The translations under genes were made by a program, and so were the position numbers. From Lentisphaeria bacterium (GTDB lineage: Bacteria > Verrucomicrobiota > Lentisphaeria > Victivallales > Victivallaceae), in NCBI GenBank assembly GCA_022768375.1, contig JALEMG010000039.1, positions 54,050 through 118,049 of the forward strand: a stretch of DNA of 64,000 bases. The letters run 5' to 3'. The notes under the pieces are model-generated. The model saw only the letters and a program-made list of their open reading frames with translations. It was not told where the DNA came from and did not search any database. Each line of letters starts with the position of its first letter. Position 1 is the stretch's first letter. This document shows, in pieces, positions 18,824-28,188 of the stretch.

Positions 18824-20401
18824 CTACAACTCCGCCGCCGAGCGGGTCAACTCGTCCTGGGTGGTGATCCCGGCGGCGACTTTGGCTTCACCATCCTCTT
18901 TCAGCGTGATCATGCCGTTTTTGATCGCAATTTTTTCCAATTCCCCGCTGGATGCGCTGCGGTTGACCGCCTCGCGCAATTCGTCGTCCATGATCAGCAG
19001 TTCGAATATCCCGCTGCGGCCCTTGTAGCCGGTCCCGTTGCATCGGCGGCATTTGCCGGAACCTTTTCTGCCGCGGCAGACCGGACAGATCTTGCGCACC
19101 AGACGCTGGGACAGCACGCCGAACAGCGCGCTGGAGACGAGGAAATTCTCCACTCCCATGTCCAGCAGCCGCGTGACCGCGCCCACGGCGTCGTTGGTAT
19201 GCAGCGTACTGAGCACCAGATGCCCGGTCAGCGCGGCGTTGATGGCGATGTCCGCCGTCTCCTTGTCCCGGATCTCCCCGACCAGGATCACATCCGGGTC
19301 CTGCCGCACGATGGAGCGCAGACCGGAAGCGAAGGTCACGCCGATTTTCGGATTCACCTGCACCTGACACAACCCCCGGGTGCGGTACTCCACCGGGTCC
19401 TCGATGGTGATGATCTTTTTCCGGGAATCGTTGAGCCGGCTGATGACGCTGTACAAAGTGGTGGTCTTGCCGCTGCCGGTGGGACCGACCACCAGAATGA
19501 TCCCGTGGGGAATATGGATCAGACGCTCGAACTGCGCCAGATGCGCTTCGGACATGCCCAATTGCGCCAGATTGAAATTGACGCTCTCCTTGTTCAGCAG
19601 ACGCAGGACGATGCTCTCGCCGGTGAGAATGGGGATCGTGGATATCCGCATGTCCAACTGGATCCTCCCGAAGTTGACGTTGGTGCGGCCGTCCTGCGGC
19701 AGTCGGCTCTCCGCGATATTCAGCCCGCCCAGCAGTTTGATGCGGGAGGCAATGGCGGGAAACTGGTTCCGGGGCGTGGACAGGATCTCGGTCAGTACGC
19801 CGTCCACGCGGCACCGGACCGTCACCGCGTCTTCATCCGGCTCGATGTGGATGTCGCTGGCCCCCAACTCCAGCGCCCGGGTGAAAATATCGTTGACCAG
19901 CCGGACGATCCTCGCTTCTCCGGCCAGCGTACGCAGCGTGTTCTCGTCCTCGGCGTTGTCGTCCTGTTCCTGTTCCTCCTGCGCGTTCTGGAGGCGGCTC
20001 AGCAGCCGCTCCAGAAACGGACGCCGGACAAACCGTACTCCGGCGGCGCACTGCCATGCCCGCTCCGCCTGATAGAGCAACTCGCCCAAATTGTACGGGG
20101 ACGCCACCAGCAAAGTGACGGCATCGTCGTCGAACCCCAGCACCGCGCACTCGTGGGCATTGAAAAACGCCAGCGGAAAATCCGGCGGCATCTCCGGCAG
20201 TACGATCTCCTCCTCGTCCGGTACCGGCACTCCGAATGCGGCGCTGTAAATCTCCACCAGCGCCGCCTCGGTGATCCCGCCCTCCGCCACCAGTCGGCGG
20301 TCCGCCTCCGCGGACGGTTCCCCGTAGTCCGGGAATTTCTCGCGCATTTTCTCCGCCAGCGCCCGGAACGCGGCGGTCAGATCCATGGCTTTCCCGCTCA
20401 C
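18824..20401 (-). CDS. gspE: Type II secretion ATPase
   Basis: 525 residues. Residues 1-130 are a GspE N-terminal domain; 165-300 the N2 domain (ASDIHIEP); Walker A GPTGSGKT at 306-313; Asp-box around 334; Walker B DVILVGE at about 369-375; His box LHTND at 400-404. A zinc-binding tetracysteine is at 439, 442, 451 and 454, as in classical GspE. It is the hexameric cytoplasmic motor for pseudopilus assembly. The GTG at 20401 overlaps the gspD stop; an ATG five codons later is an alternative start. Confidence 0.95.
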   Translation of the reverse strand: MSGKAMDLTAAFRALAEKMREKFPDYGEPSAEADRRLVAEGGITEAALVEIYSAAFGVPVPDEEEIVLPEMPPDFPLAFFNAHECAVLGFDDDAVTLLVASPYNLGELLYQAERAWQCAAGVRFVRRPFLERLLSRLQNAQEEQEQDDNAEDENTLRTLAGEARIVRLVNDIFTRALELGASDIHIEPDEDAVTVRCRVDGVLTEILSTPRNQFPAIASRIKLLGGLNIAESRLPQDGRTNVNFGRIQLDMRISTIPILTGESIVLRLLNKESVNFNLAQLGMSEAHLAQFERLIHIPHGIILVVGPTGSGKTTTLYSVISRLNDSRKKIITIEDPVEYRTRGLCQVQVNPKIGVTFASGLRSIVRQDPDVILVGEIRDKETADIAINAALTGHLVLSTLHTNDAVGAVTRLLDMGVENFLVSSALFGVLSQRLVRKICPVCRGRKGSGKCRRCNGTGYKGRSGIFELLIMDDELREAVNRSASSGELEKIAIKNGMITLKEDGEAKVAAGITTQDELTRSAAEL

Positions 20402-22728
20402 ATCCAGAATTCCTTATCCTGAAACAGCACCCCGCGGTGTTTGTCGGCATCGGGCTGATCGCCCAGTTTGGTGTCGTAGGTGTTGAGCGCTTTGATCGCA
20501 TCGTTGTAACGGCGGACCAGATCGTCGATCTCGCTGCGCTCATTGACGATGTACCCGGTGATCATCACCAGCACCTCGCTTCGTTCCACCGAAGCACTGG
20601 TAGAACCCAGCAGCCGCTTCAGGAACGGGAGTTGATTGATGATCGGCAGCGAAGCCAGCGTATCATTGACCTGCTCCTGGATCAGCCCGCCCAGCACCAT
20701 GGTCTGCCCGTTGGCGATGGTCATGCTGGTGCTGATGACCCGCTGGTTGAATACCGGCGAATTGATCCCCGGCGTGATGGTGTTGGTGACCGCCTGCGAC
20801 ATGGTCTGCTTGATGTCCAGAGAGATCAGATCGGTGCTGGTGACGTACGGCGTGACGGTGAGGATCACCCCGGTATTTTCGTAACTGTAGTTCTGCGTCA
20901 CCCGGCCCGCGCTGGAACTGTCGGTGACGCCCTGCGAAATGTACGGCACCCTCTGCCCGACCTGGATCTGCGCCTCGAAGTGACTGGACACCAGCAACTG
21001 CGGACTGGAAATCACTTTGACCATGCCGTTGCCCGCCTGCGCCCGGATGTAACCGAACCGCTTCTGGGGATCGCTGGAGTTGGTCAGCGCGAATGTCGCG
21101 CCGTCCTGCCGGTTGCTCCCGGTCCGCACCGTGGTATTGCCGCCGGCGTCGGTGATGAAAGGCGTCAGGTTGGCCCCCGTGTTGGTGTTGTCGCTGTAGT
21201 TGGTGCCGAACAGGAACTGTTTGTTGCCGTGAGTGGCGGTCCCGGAAAATTCCAGCCCGAACTGGGTGGATTCGGTCAGCGTCACCTCCACCATCAGAAT
21301 CTGCAGCAGCACCTGCGCCGGCACCACGTCCAGTTTGTCCAAAAGGGCTTTCACCGAAGCGTAGGTCCGGGGCGTGCACCGGATCACCAGCCGGTTCAGC
21401 ACCCCGTCGGCGAACACCCGGACGGTGGTGTTGTAAATTTTGGAATCCTGATCGGTGGTGAGGTTCGTGGCATTGGCGTTGACCACGTCCGACCGGCTGG
21501 AAGCCCGGGACGCGGTGGTGCGCACGGTCCGGGCCACCGGGGAGTTGATCGTTTCGGTCCGGGTCTTGCCGGTGGTCACATCGGTAGTCAGCGCGGTGCC
21601 CTGCGTTTCGAACACCACGGAGAGCGCCCGGGCCAGACTGGCGGCCTTGTTGTGCCGCACCTTGTAGACGAAGACATTCTCCTGATCGTCGCTTCCGGCC
21701 ACATCCAGCATGGCGACCCACTCCCGGACGAGATCGACCGCTTCCTGCGTGGCGGCGGAGACTACGATCAGCCGCATCCGGTCGATACCGACGATCTGTA
21801 CCGCGCCGGGCGCCACGGTCCGGTCGGTGGTCTTATAGATGTTCAGTCCCAGCACCGGCAGAATCTCCTGCAGTTCGTTGGCGATCTTGTTGGGCAGAAC
21901 GTTGTTGCAGGGAATGACGCTGCGCGGCCAGTCGGCTTTGCCGCTTTTGTCCAGATACTCCAGCAGTTGCCGGAGTTTGGCCAGATTTTCCGGCGTGTCG
22001 CAGATCATGACCGCGTTGGGACGGGTGAGTTCCACGCAGGTGACTCCGGCGCTGAGGAAGGGGCGGATCTGCTTGACCACCTCGGCGGCGGTGGTGTTCT
22101 GCAACTGCTTGTAGTACACCTCGGCCCCCAGCCCGGCCCGCTGATCCGGCTGCATGGCCAGTTTTGCCGTGCTCATCACCCGCAGCAGCGAACCGTCGAC
22201 CTTGACCCCGGCTCCGGCCAGCGTCAGCATCCGGTCGAAAGTATTCCACAACTCCCGGCGGGTCATTTTGGAGTTGCAGTTCAGCGTCACCGTGCCGGTC
22301 AGCGCGCTGTCGGCGGAGAAGTTGAAGCCCAGCAGGTCTCCGAACGCGGACAGCACATCCAGCAGCGGTGCGCTGTTGAAGACCAGCGACACGTCGAGTT
22401 CCTCGTCGCCGTTGAGGGCGATCAGGTCCTCGTAGAACTTCGCCGGTACCTTGCCCAGTTCGCTCTCCGCGGGAGCGGGTTTGGCGTCCACGCCAAGTTT
22501 CGCCATCTGCTCGGCGCTCAGCACCGGCTTCTGGACCTGCTTCGGAGAAACTTTCTCCTGTTCGGCGGTCTCCACGGCCTCCTTCTCCTGAATATGTTCA
22601 TTCCGGTGAAGAAAGGCGAAACGGTCCGCCTTTTTCGCGTCCTTGTCCGCCTGGTCTCCGACATGGCGGCACGACGATGCCAGCATCAGCACCAGCAGTA
22701 CGGCCGCCGCTCCTGCGATCTTTCTCAT
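20398..22728 (-). CDS. gspD: Type II secretion outer-membrane secretin
   Basis: About 776 residues. A signal peptide with a cysteine (LLVLMLASSCRH) suggests a lipoprotein, though the lipobox is not canonical. A charged linker follows (residues about 30-110), then N-domains including DVSLVFNSAPLLDVLSAFGDLLGF, RVMSTAKLAMQP and repeated KH-like units, then the secretin channel with VPAQVLLQILMVEVTLTEST and the conserved end VPYISQG, SLDIKQTMSQ and TMVLGGLIQEQ. It forms the outer-membrane pore. I prefer the ATG at 22728, with GGGAG 8 nt upstream, over one five codons earlier. Confidence 0.94.
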   Translation of the reverse strand: MRKIAGAAAVLLVLMLASSCRHVGDQADKDAKKADRFAFLHRNEHIQEKEAVETAEQEKVSPKQVQKPVLSAEQMAKLGVDAKPAPAESELGKVPAKFYEDLIALNGDEELDVSLVFNSAPLLDVLSAFGDLLGFNFSADSALTGTVTLNCNSKMTRRELWNTFDRMLTLAGAGVKVDGSLLRVMSTAKLAMQPDQRAGLGAEVYYKQLQNTTAAEVVKQIRPFLSAGVTCVELTRPNAVMICDTPENLAKLRQLLEYLDKSGKADWPRSVIPCNNVLPNKIANELQEILPVLGLNIYKTTDRTVAPGAVQIVGIDRMRLIVVSAATQEAVDLVREWVAMLDVAGSDDQENVFVYKVRHNKAASLARALSVVFETQGTALTTDVTTGKTRTETINSPVARTVRTTASRASSRSDVVNANATNLTTDQDSKIYNTTVRVFADGVLNRLVIRCTPRTYASVKALLDKLDVVPAQVLLQILMVEVTLTESTQFGLEFSGTATHGNKQFLFGTNYSDNTNTGANLTPFITDAGGNTTVRTGSNRQDGATFALTNSSDPQKRFGYIRAQAGNGMVKVISSPQLLVSSHFEAQIQVGQRVPYISQGVTDSSSAGRVTQNYSYENTGVILTVTPYVTSTDLISLDIKQTMSQAVTNTITPGINSPVFNQRVISTSMTIANGQTMVLGGLIQEQVNDTLASLPIINQLPFLKRLLGSTSASVERSEVLVMITGYIVNERSEIDDLVRRYNDAIKALNTYDTKLGDQPDADKHRGVLFQDKEFWM

Positions 22729-22785
22729 TCTTTCGTCTCCCATCCTATGAAAAATTTAACCGGATATTCCGAAAATCATCCCGAA

Positions 22786-23535
22786 TCAGCGGCGGCCGCG
22801 GTTGGCCGGAGGCGCGTTCTGCGGAGCCCCGCCGCGCTGCATATTCTGCAGCGTCCGGAGCATCTGGGACTGCATGAACATCTGCGCCTGCTGGAACTGC
22901 TGGTTCGCATTCAAACGCGGCCCGGCGGAACGGGTCCCGGCGGAACGGTTTTTGGAGGGGTCCTGCAGTTCCAGTTCCATCTTGTCGTTGCCCCGCACCA
23001 GCACGGCCCGAGTCCGGCTGACCTCGGTCAGAACATAACCGTTGGTCATGGTTTCGCCCACCCGGACATACTGCTTGACCGGGGTATTGCTCCGCCGGTC
23101 GTTGCCGCCCATGGCGCTCCAGCGGGTATAGTTGCCTCCGCCCCCCTGCCCCCGGTTGCCGCTCATCATCATCGCCTGCATGAGAAACGGGTTCATCTGC
23201 CGCTGCATGTTGGTCTGCCGGATGATGGCGCCCTCGATCTCGCCCATCTTGAACGTCCCGACCAGCGTCATGTCGCCCCGGGAACCGCGAATATTGGCCA
23301 AAGGACTGCGGACATTGCTGAAAACGTCCGCGGCGATGATCTTCTCCACCGCCGTATCCAGCGGCGGCAGTTGCGCCGAGGCGGGCGGGATTTTCTCCGC
23401 CGCCGGACGTTTGGCGGTCTTGCGCACCGGCTGGACCGCGATCTTTCCCGCGGGCCGGGGAGTCAGATTCCCCACCGTCAACAGCAGAACGACGACGCCG
23501 AGCAGACAGTTGAAACCGACGAGAACCTTTTTCAT
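22786..23535 (-). CDS. Type II secretion GspC-like protein
   Basis: 249 residues. One N-terminal membrane segment (VLVGFNCLLGVVVLLLTVG), a Pro/Lys-rich linker, then a domain matching the GspC homology region: DVFSNVRSPLANIRG, LVGTFKMGEIEGAIIRQ and YVRVGETMTNGYVLTEVSRT followed by AVLVRGNDKMELEL. GspC links the inner-membrane platform to the secretin N0 domain. There is no PDZ domain; instead the tail is rich in Gln, Met and Asn (QQFQQAQMFMQSQML). Start overlaps the upstream gene (ATGA), and gspD follows after 57 nt. The assignment rests on the partial domain match and position. Confidence 0.75.
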   Translation of the reverse strand: MKKVLVGFNCLLGVVVLLLTVGNLTPRPAGKIAVQPVRKTAKRPAAEKIPPASAQLPPLDTAVEKIIAADVFSNVRSPLANIRGSRGDMTLVGTFKMGEIEGAIIRQTNMQRQMNPFLMQAMMMSGNRGQGGGGNYTRWSAMGGNDRRSNTPVKQYVRVGETMTNGYVLTEVSRTRAVLVRGNDKMELELQDPSKNRSAGTRSAGPRLNANQQFQQAQMFMQSQMLRTLQNMQRGGAPQNAPPANRGRR

Positions 23536-24221
23536 AATCCGGGCTCCTCCGCAAGTTTCGCCGCGGACGGGCGGGTGATCTGCAGGTCCCGGATCGACAG
23601 CGGACCCTCGTAATGGAACACCCGCAGCGTCCCGCTGAAGTTGATCCGGGTCTCCGGCACGATGTTGACCTGCGCCGCCAGATTGGCGCCGCCCGCCCCG
23701 GTATTGCGGCGAAACCGGTTGTCCGGACGCAGATCCAGCCGCCGCCATGCCAGACGCGGTTCGATCCCGGCAAGTCCGGCCAGCAGACGCACGACGTCTC
23801 CGAGATCCCCGCTGCCGGAAATGTCGATGTCGGCATAACTGAATTCGGCATTGATCCGGCCGGTCCGCACCGAACCGATGCTGTTGAGTTTGAAATCCTG
23901 CTTCTGCGCCACCGCGCTGATCCGGCGGCGCAGTCCGGTCTCAATCGCCCCGTCATGAGCGACGAACCAGGAAGCGGCGGCCAGTTCCCGGTATCTCCGA
24001 CGGACATCGCGGGCGGCATTCTGCTCGCTCTCCGCTTTCTCATACTCCCGTCGGACCTTGACCAATTCCGCTTTGAGTTTGGCGATCCGCGCCCGATCCG
24101 GCACCCCGTCCAGCGATGAGAACAGCCAGTTCAGCAGGATGACCAGCCACACCGCGGCCAGCGCGGAGCATGCCAGGATCAATTGTCCTTTTCGAGTGGA
24201 GGCGAATCGTTTCCAATTCAT
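23532..24221 (-). CDS. GspM/PilO-like inner-membrane assembly protein
   Basis: 229 residues. One membrane helix near the N-terminus (LILACSALAAVWLVILLNWLF), then a coiled coil (RIAKLKAELVKVRREYEKAE), then a ferredoxin-like domain (INAEFSYADIDISGSGDLGD, LAGLAGIEPRLAWRRLDLRP). This is the layout of GspM and PilO. It probably pairs with the GspL-like protein to hold the platform. Start and stop overlap both neighbours by 4 nt. Sequence identity to GspM is not recognisable by eye, so the call rests on topology and place. Confidence 0.65.
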   Translation of the reverse strand: MNWKRFASTRKGQLILACSALAAVWLVILLNWLFSSLDGVPDRARIAKLKAELVKVRREYEKAESEQNAARDVRRRYRELAAASWFVAHDGAIETGLRRRISAVAQKQDFKLNSIGSVRTGRINAEFSYADIDISGSGDLGDVVRLLAGLAGIEPRLAWRRLDLRPDNRFRRNTGAGGANLAAQVNIVPETRINFSGTLRVFHYEGPLSIRDLQITRPSAAKLAEEPGL

Positions 24222-25486
24222 CGCTTCGTCTCCTTTTTCGCTTTCTCCTGCGTACCGAGAGGCGCAAGTTTCAAATTGATGGTCGCCACCGCGCTGTCAC
24301 CGGCCTGCCGCTGCTGCAACTGGGCGACGCGCCACCGCTTCAACGGCTGGATCAGCGCCGGGACGTCCAGTTTGTCGTTCTCGCACTGAAGCACCAGATC
24401 AATGTCCGTATCGCTCCAGCGGATGCCGGACACCATCACGTCGGAAGGCAGGATATCGGAAATCAACCCGAACTCCCGCACCGCGTCGTACTCCCCGACA
24501 TTCATATCGACGACGCGGGACATCTCCTTGAGTTCTTTGGCGCCGCGTTTGGCGGAACTTTTCATGGTCGCGATCTGACTTTTCAGTTTCCGCTCCTCGC
24601 GGCTCAGCGACCGGTATTCCAGGATCTCGTCCCCCCATGTCCGGCTGAACATCCACACCAGATCGGCTGCCAGCAGAATGCCCAGCAGCGCGGAAATGAT
24701 GAGATGCCGACGAAACCGTACCGGCCGGATCCGGTCCGGCAGCGCCTTGAACGCATCCGGGTAGCGGTGAACCGCGCCGCCGGCAACGACCTTGGCGGCC
24801 AGCAGGATCGGCAGAAACTCCTCCGGGACGAACTCCGCGTCCCCGGGCAGCAGAAAACGCCGCCGCAGCGCCTCCAGCATCCGCCCGGTGATCTTCGCCG
24901 CTTCCGCAGGATCCCCGGGGACCGGTTTCCATTCCGAATCGGCGAAGTAAAAATCCGATTCGACGCTCGGCAGAAAAATTTCCGGCAACTCGGGCGAGAC
25001 CGCCAGAAACGGATAGAGGAATTCATCCGCCCGACAACCGGATTTTTCCAATTTCTTTGCCAGCACGCCCATCTGCGATGCGGGAAATACGGCCACATTC
25101 ACGCCGATCATCCTGTCGGCGCCGACGGTCATGTCCGGCGCAAACTGCACCAGTCCGGCGTCCGGCATCCGCAACAGTCGCCGGGGCAATTCGAATTCCA
25201 CCGCGCCGCGCTGGGCGGCAACCGGCAGTTCCGTGGAAGCGAACCGGAAAAACAGCGCACCCTCGACCTTGCCGGTCACCACGCAGCAGTCCGCGGTCCC
25301 GATTCGGCGCATGACCTCGCTCCACGCTCCGGTCCCGCCGTCCTCCCGTTCGGGTTCAGCCGCCCACACCGCCATCCGCCACGTCTTGCCGCTGCGGACA
25401 AAACGACCGCCGCGGACCACTCCGTCCACGGCACCGATGACCGAAAATTCCCGGCCTAAACTGATGCGCTGCCAAAGTCGGTTCAC
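24218..25486 (-). CDS. GspL/PilM-PilN-like inner-membrane assembly protein
   Basis: 422 residues from a GTG overlapping the previous stop. Residues 1-265 are a cytoplasmic actin-like domain resembling GspL/PilM (AVDGVVRGGRFVRSGKTW, YPFLAVSPELPEIFLP). A membrane helix is at about 270-290 (HLIISALLGILLAADLVWMF), then a coiled coil (LSREERKLKSQIATMKSSA) and a PilN-like periplasmic domain with SDILPSDVMVSGIRWSDTDIDL. It would recruit GspE to the membrane. It thus combines what type IV pili encode as PilM and PilN. Confidence 0.65.
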   Translation of the reverse strand: MNRLWQRISLGREFSVIGAVDGVVRGGRFVRSGKTWRMAVWAAEPEREDGGTGAWSEVMRRIGTADCCVVTGKVEGALFFRFASTELPVAAQRGAVEFELPRRLLRMPDAGLVQFAPDMTVGADRMIGVNVAVFPASQMGVLAKKLEKSGCRADEFLYPFLAVSPELPEIFLPSVESDFYFADSEWKPVPGDPAEAAKITGRMLEALRRRFLLPGDAEFVPEEFLPILLAAKVVAGGAVHRYPDAFKALPDRIRPVRFRRHLIISALLGILLAADLVWMFSRTWGDEILEYRSLSREERKLKSQIATMKSSAKRGAKELKEMSRVVDMNVGEYDAVREFGLISDILPSDVMVSGIRWSDTDIDLVLQCENDKLDVPALIQPLKRWRVAQLQQRQAGDSAVATINLKLAPLGTQEKAKKETKR

Positions 25487-26124
25487 TTCTTCGCGTTCCG
25501 GTCCGATTCCATGATCTCAAGCAACTTGTTCCGCGCCGCCTGCGGGTCCTCCCTCCGGAGGGAGTCGTATTCTTTCATCTGCTCCGGATACTTGCGCCGC
25601 AGTTCGCTCAACTTGGGAACGTCGATCCGACGCGGCGCAGTCGCCCCGCCCGCCTCGGAGAATCCGCGTCCGTTGCGGCCGCCCCGTCCGCCGAAAGCGG
25701 CCAGCGCGACCCCGGATCTTTGAGCCAGTTCCTGCAATTTGCGCATGGCATCCCGGGGAGAAGTCTCCATCTCCCTGACAACGGCGGAGAATTCCGCCGG
25801 AGAATCCTTGCGGATCCGCCGCAAGGCATCGTCCCGCTGCGGCGGCAGTTCGACCTTGGCTTCCTGCGCCAGTGCCGCAAGTTCACGCTCGTATTTCTCC
25901 CGGGACGCCTCCAGCGCGGCGTACTTCTCCGGGAACGCGGCGGCGATCTTCTCCTCGGCGATCAGCCGGCCGAATATCATCATCCCCATGTTCCCCGCCC
26001 GGCGTTCCCCGCCGGGACGCCCGCCGCGCCGGGAGGGAACCTCGTCCGCCGCAACCGCCGACCACACCAGCGCCGCCGCGCCGAGCGCCGCGCACACCAC
26101 CGCCAAACCACGTCCGTTCATCAT
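25483..26124 (-). CDS. Secreted charged/helical protein, first gene of the T2SS operon
   Basis: 213 residues with a signal peptide (GLAVVCAALGAAALVWSAVA). The mature protein is Arg/Glu rich and largely helical (FPEKYAALEASREKYERELA, DAMRKLQELAQRSGVALAAF), with Gly/Arg-rich patches (RRGGRPGGERR, GGRGGRNGRGF). No family recognised. It starts at 26124 after GGAGGGAAGGG and its stop overlaps the GspL-like start, so it is co-translated with the secretion genes. A periplasmic accessory role in secretion is possible but unproven. Confidence 0.65.
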   Translation of the reverse strand: MMNGRGLAVVCAALGAAALVWSAVAADEVPSRRGGRPGGERRAGNMGMMIFGRLIAEEKIAAAFPEKYAALEASREKYERELAALAQEAKVELPPQRDDALRRIRKDSPAEFSAVVREMETSPRDAMRKLQELAQRSGVALAAFGGRGGRNGRGFSEAGGATAPRRIDVPKLSELRRKYPEQMKEYDSLRREDPQAARNKLLEIMESDRNAKK

Positions 26125-26188
26125 CGTCCCTTCCCTCCGTTCACATCCTCAACTTATTACGAAAGATCCCGCTACACATCGTTAACGC

Positions 26189-26222
26189 ATTTCCGGGACG
26201 TTTTATTTTATCCTCCGGAAAT
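26189..26222. promoter_or_regulatory. Inverted repeat upstream of the T2SS operon
   Basis: Perfect 8-bp inverted repeat ATTTCCGG / CCGGAAAT separated by 18 bp of A/T-rich DNA, in the 133-bp gap between ftsI and the secretion operon. It could be an operator or a weak hairpin. No convincing promoter of the common form was seen in the gap, so the operon may be read through from ftsI or use a divergent promoter. Confidence 0.35.
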
Positions 26223-26257
26223 TATTTCGCGGATTTCGAACAGCAAGCCGCCGCGGT

Positions 26258-28183
26258 TCACTTTTCCAGTTTATCGGGGAAATCGGGAGGAATGTTCAAC
26301 ACCTGCAGCACCCGGCGCATCGTCCGTCCGAATACCGGCGCCGCCACGTTGCCGCCGCCGTGTCTGGCGCCGGACACCCGGTCGAAGGTGATGACCATGA
26401 CCAGTCGCGGATTGCGGGCCGGAACGAATCCGGCGAATGTGGCGCAGTACTCCGTGCCGTAGTACCGTTTGCCGGTCGCCGGATCCCGGGTCAGTTTCTG
26501 ACTGGTCCCGGTTTTCCCGGCGACTTCGTACCCGGGGATGGCCGCCTTGGTCGCGGTCCCGCCGGGAGAGGTGACGGAAATCAGCATCTCCACCAGTTCC
26601 TTCACCACTTCCGGGTGTTCAAACGTGGGGGTCATCGGCTTGCGGGGTTCCACGGTGATCTTCCCGGTCTCCGCGTTGCGCCGGCGGTCGATGAGCCGCA
26701 GTTCCGGCATCATGCCGCCGTTGGCCAGCGCGCAGTAGGCCCGGACCAGTTGGAGGATCGAGACCTGCACCGCGTAGCCGATGGGCGCCCGGGTCACCGT
26801 GAGTTTGTCGGGGAAGGGATATTTCGGCAGTTGCCCCCGGGTCTCCGAAGCAAACGGCAATCCGGTCGGAACTCCGTACTTGAAGGTGCGAAGCATCCGC
26901 ATCACCCGTTCGTCCCCCATGAGCAGCGCGACTTTGGCGGTGCCGATGTTGCTGGATTTTTTCAGAATGCCGCCGGGGGTCATTTTGCCGTACCCCCGGA
27001 AATCTTTCAGCGCCTTGCCCGCGTAGATCCAGGTGCGGTCCGAACCGCAGTCGATAACGGTGTCCGGGGTGATCACCCCCCAGTCCATGGCCTTGCCGAT
27101 GGTGAACGGCTTCATCACCGAGCCGGGTTCGTAGCCGTTCACGGCGAACCGCACGGTCAACGCCGCGTCATTGATGGTTTTGGGATCGCCGGGATTGAAA
27201 TTCGGCCGCTGGGAAATGGCCAGGATGTCGCCGGTCCGCGGGTCGGCGATGACGGCGTAGATGGATTCGACGGGAAACTCGGCCATCGCCGCGTCCAGTT
27301 CTTCCTCCAGAATCGCCTGCACCGGTTCCCGGACGGTCAGAAAGAGATCGTTGCCGTCGCGGCCCTTCTCCTCAATGGTCAATTCGCTCAACTGCGCGCC
27401 GGAAGCGGCTTTTTCATAATGGACCACCCGCTCCTCCTGCCGCATGTCGCGGCCCAGTTTCTGCTCCAGTCCGCCGAGTTCGGAGGTGCCGTCCACTCCG
27501 ATGTTGGCGTAACCGAGCACATTGGCAAGCATCCGCTCCTTGGGGTAGCGGCGGACGTAAATGTCCTGAAAACTGAATCCTCCGGCCGAGATCCGGTGCG
27601 CGGCCAGCGCGGAACGGAACGCCGCGATCTGTTCCGCGCTGGCGGCGGGAACGACCTCCCGCCCGTGGACGAAACGCGGCGCGACGCGGAGGAAGTGGTT
27701 CCTGCGCATCAGCACGGCCCCGGATTCGTCGGTCCGCGGACGGCCGGAAGCGTCCTTGCGGACGATGAAGGGCGCCAGCAGTTCGTAGTATTCGGCCTCG
27801 GAGCCGCCGAAATTCTCCGTCAGCAGACGGGCCAGCAGACGCCGCCGCTCCTCCCGGCGGGTGGGCAGGCTCTCCCGAACCCCGGGGCGCAGGGACTTCT
27901 CCAGATGGGAGAACGGTTCGTAGACCGCGGAGTACGGCGAGCAGGTCATTGCGACGCGGGGCATGTTGCCCACCAGCAAATTTCCGTCGGCATCATAGAT
28001 GCGGCCGCGCTGACTTTTGATGACTTCGGTTGCGGTATACCGTTTTTTTGCCTTCTCCAGCAGTTCGTCATGCCGCTTGATCTGCAGAACATAGAACCGC
28101 CAGGCAATGGCTCCGGCCAACGCCAGCGACACGCAGGAAAACAGAATGATTTTGCGTCGCACCGGACGCAGATATCCGGACAT
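26258..28183 (-). CDS. ftsI: Division-specific penicillin-binding protein (FtsI, class B PBP)
   Basis: 641 residues from ATG 28183; an in-frame TTG three codons upstream overlaps the ftsL stop and is also possible. One N-terminal membrane helix (IILFSCVSLALAGAIAWRFYV), the pedestal domain with RGRIYDADGN and YPKERMLANVLGY, then the transpeptidase domain with catalytic SVMK (about 355-358), SSN (about 410-412) and KTGT (about 557-560). It crosslinks septal peptidoglycan. It is the fourth gene of mraZ-rsmH-ftsL-ftsI. The usual next genes murE and murF are absent; the secretion operon follows. Confidence 0.93.
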   Translation of the reverse strand: MSGYLRPVRRKIILFSCVSLALAGAIAWRFYVLQIKRHDELLEKAKKRYTATEVIKSQRGRIYDADGNLLVGNMPRVAMTCSPYSAVYEPFSHLEKSLRPGVRESLPTRREERRRLLARLLTENFGGSEAEYYELLAPFIVRKDASGRPRTDESGAVLMRRNHFLRVAPRFVHGREVVPAASAEQIAAFRSALAAHRISAGGFSFQDIYVRRYPKERMLANVLGYANIGVDGTSELGGLEQKLGRDMRQEERVVHYEKAASGAQLSELTIEEKGRDGNDLFLTVREPVQAILEEELDAAMAEFPVESIYAVIADPRTGDILAISQRPNFNPGDPKTINDAALTVRFAVNGYEPGSVMKPFTIGKAMDWGVITPDTVIDCGSDRTWIYAGKALKDFRGYGKMTPGGILKKSSNIGTAKVALLMGDERVMRMLRTFKYGVPTGLPFASETRGQLPKYPFPDKLTVTRAPIGYAVQVSILQLVRAYCALANGGMMPELRLIDRRRNAETGKITVEPRKPMTPTFEHPEVVKELVEMLISVTSPGGTATKAAIPGYEVAGKTGTSQKLTRDPATGKRYYGTEYCATFAGFVPARNPRLVMVITFDRVSGARHGGGNVAAPVFGRTMRRVLQVLNIPPDFPDKLEK

Positions 28184-28188
28184 CGCGC

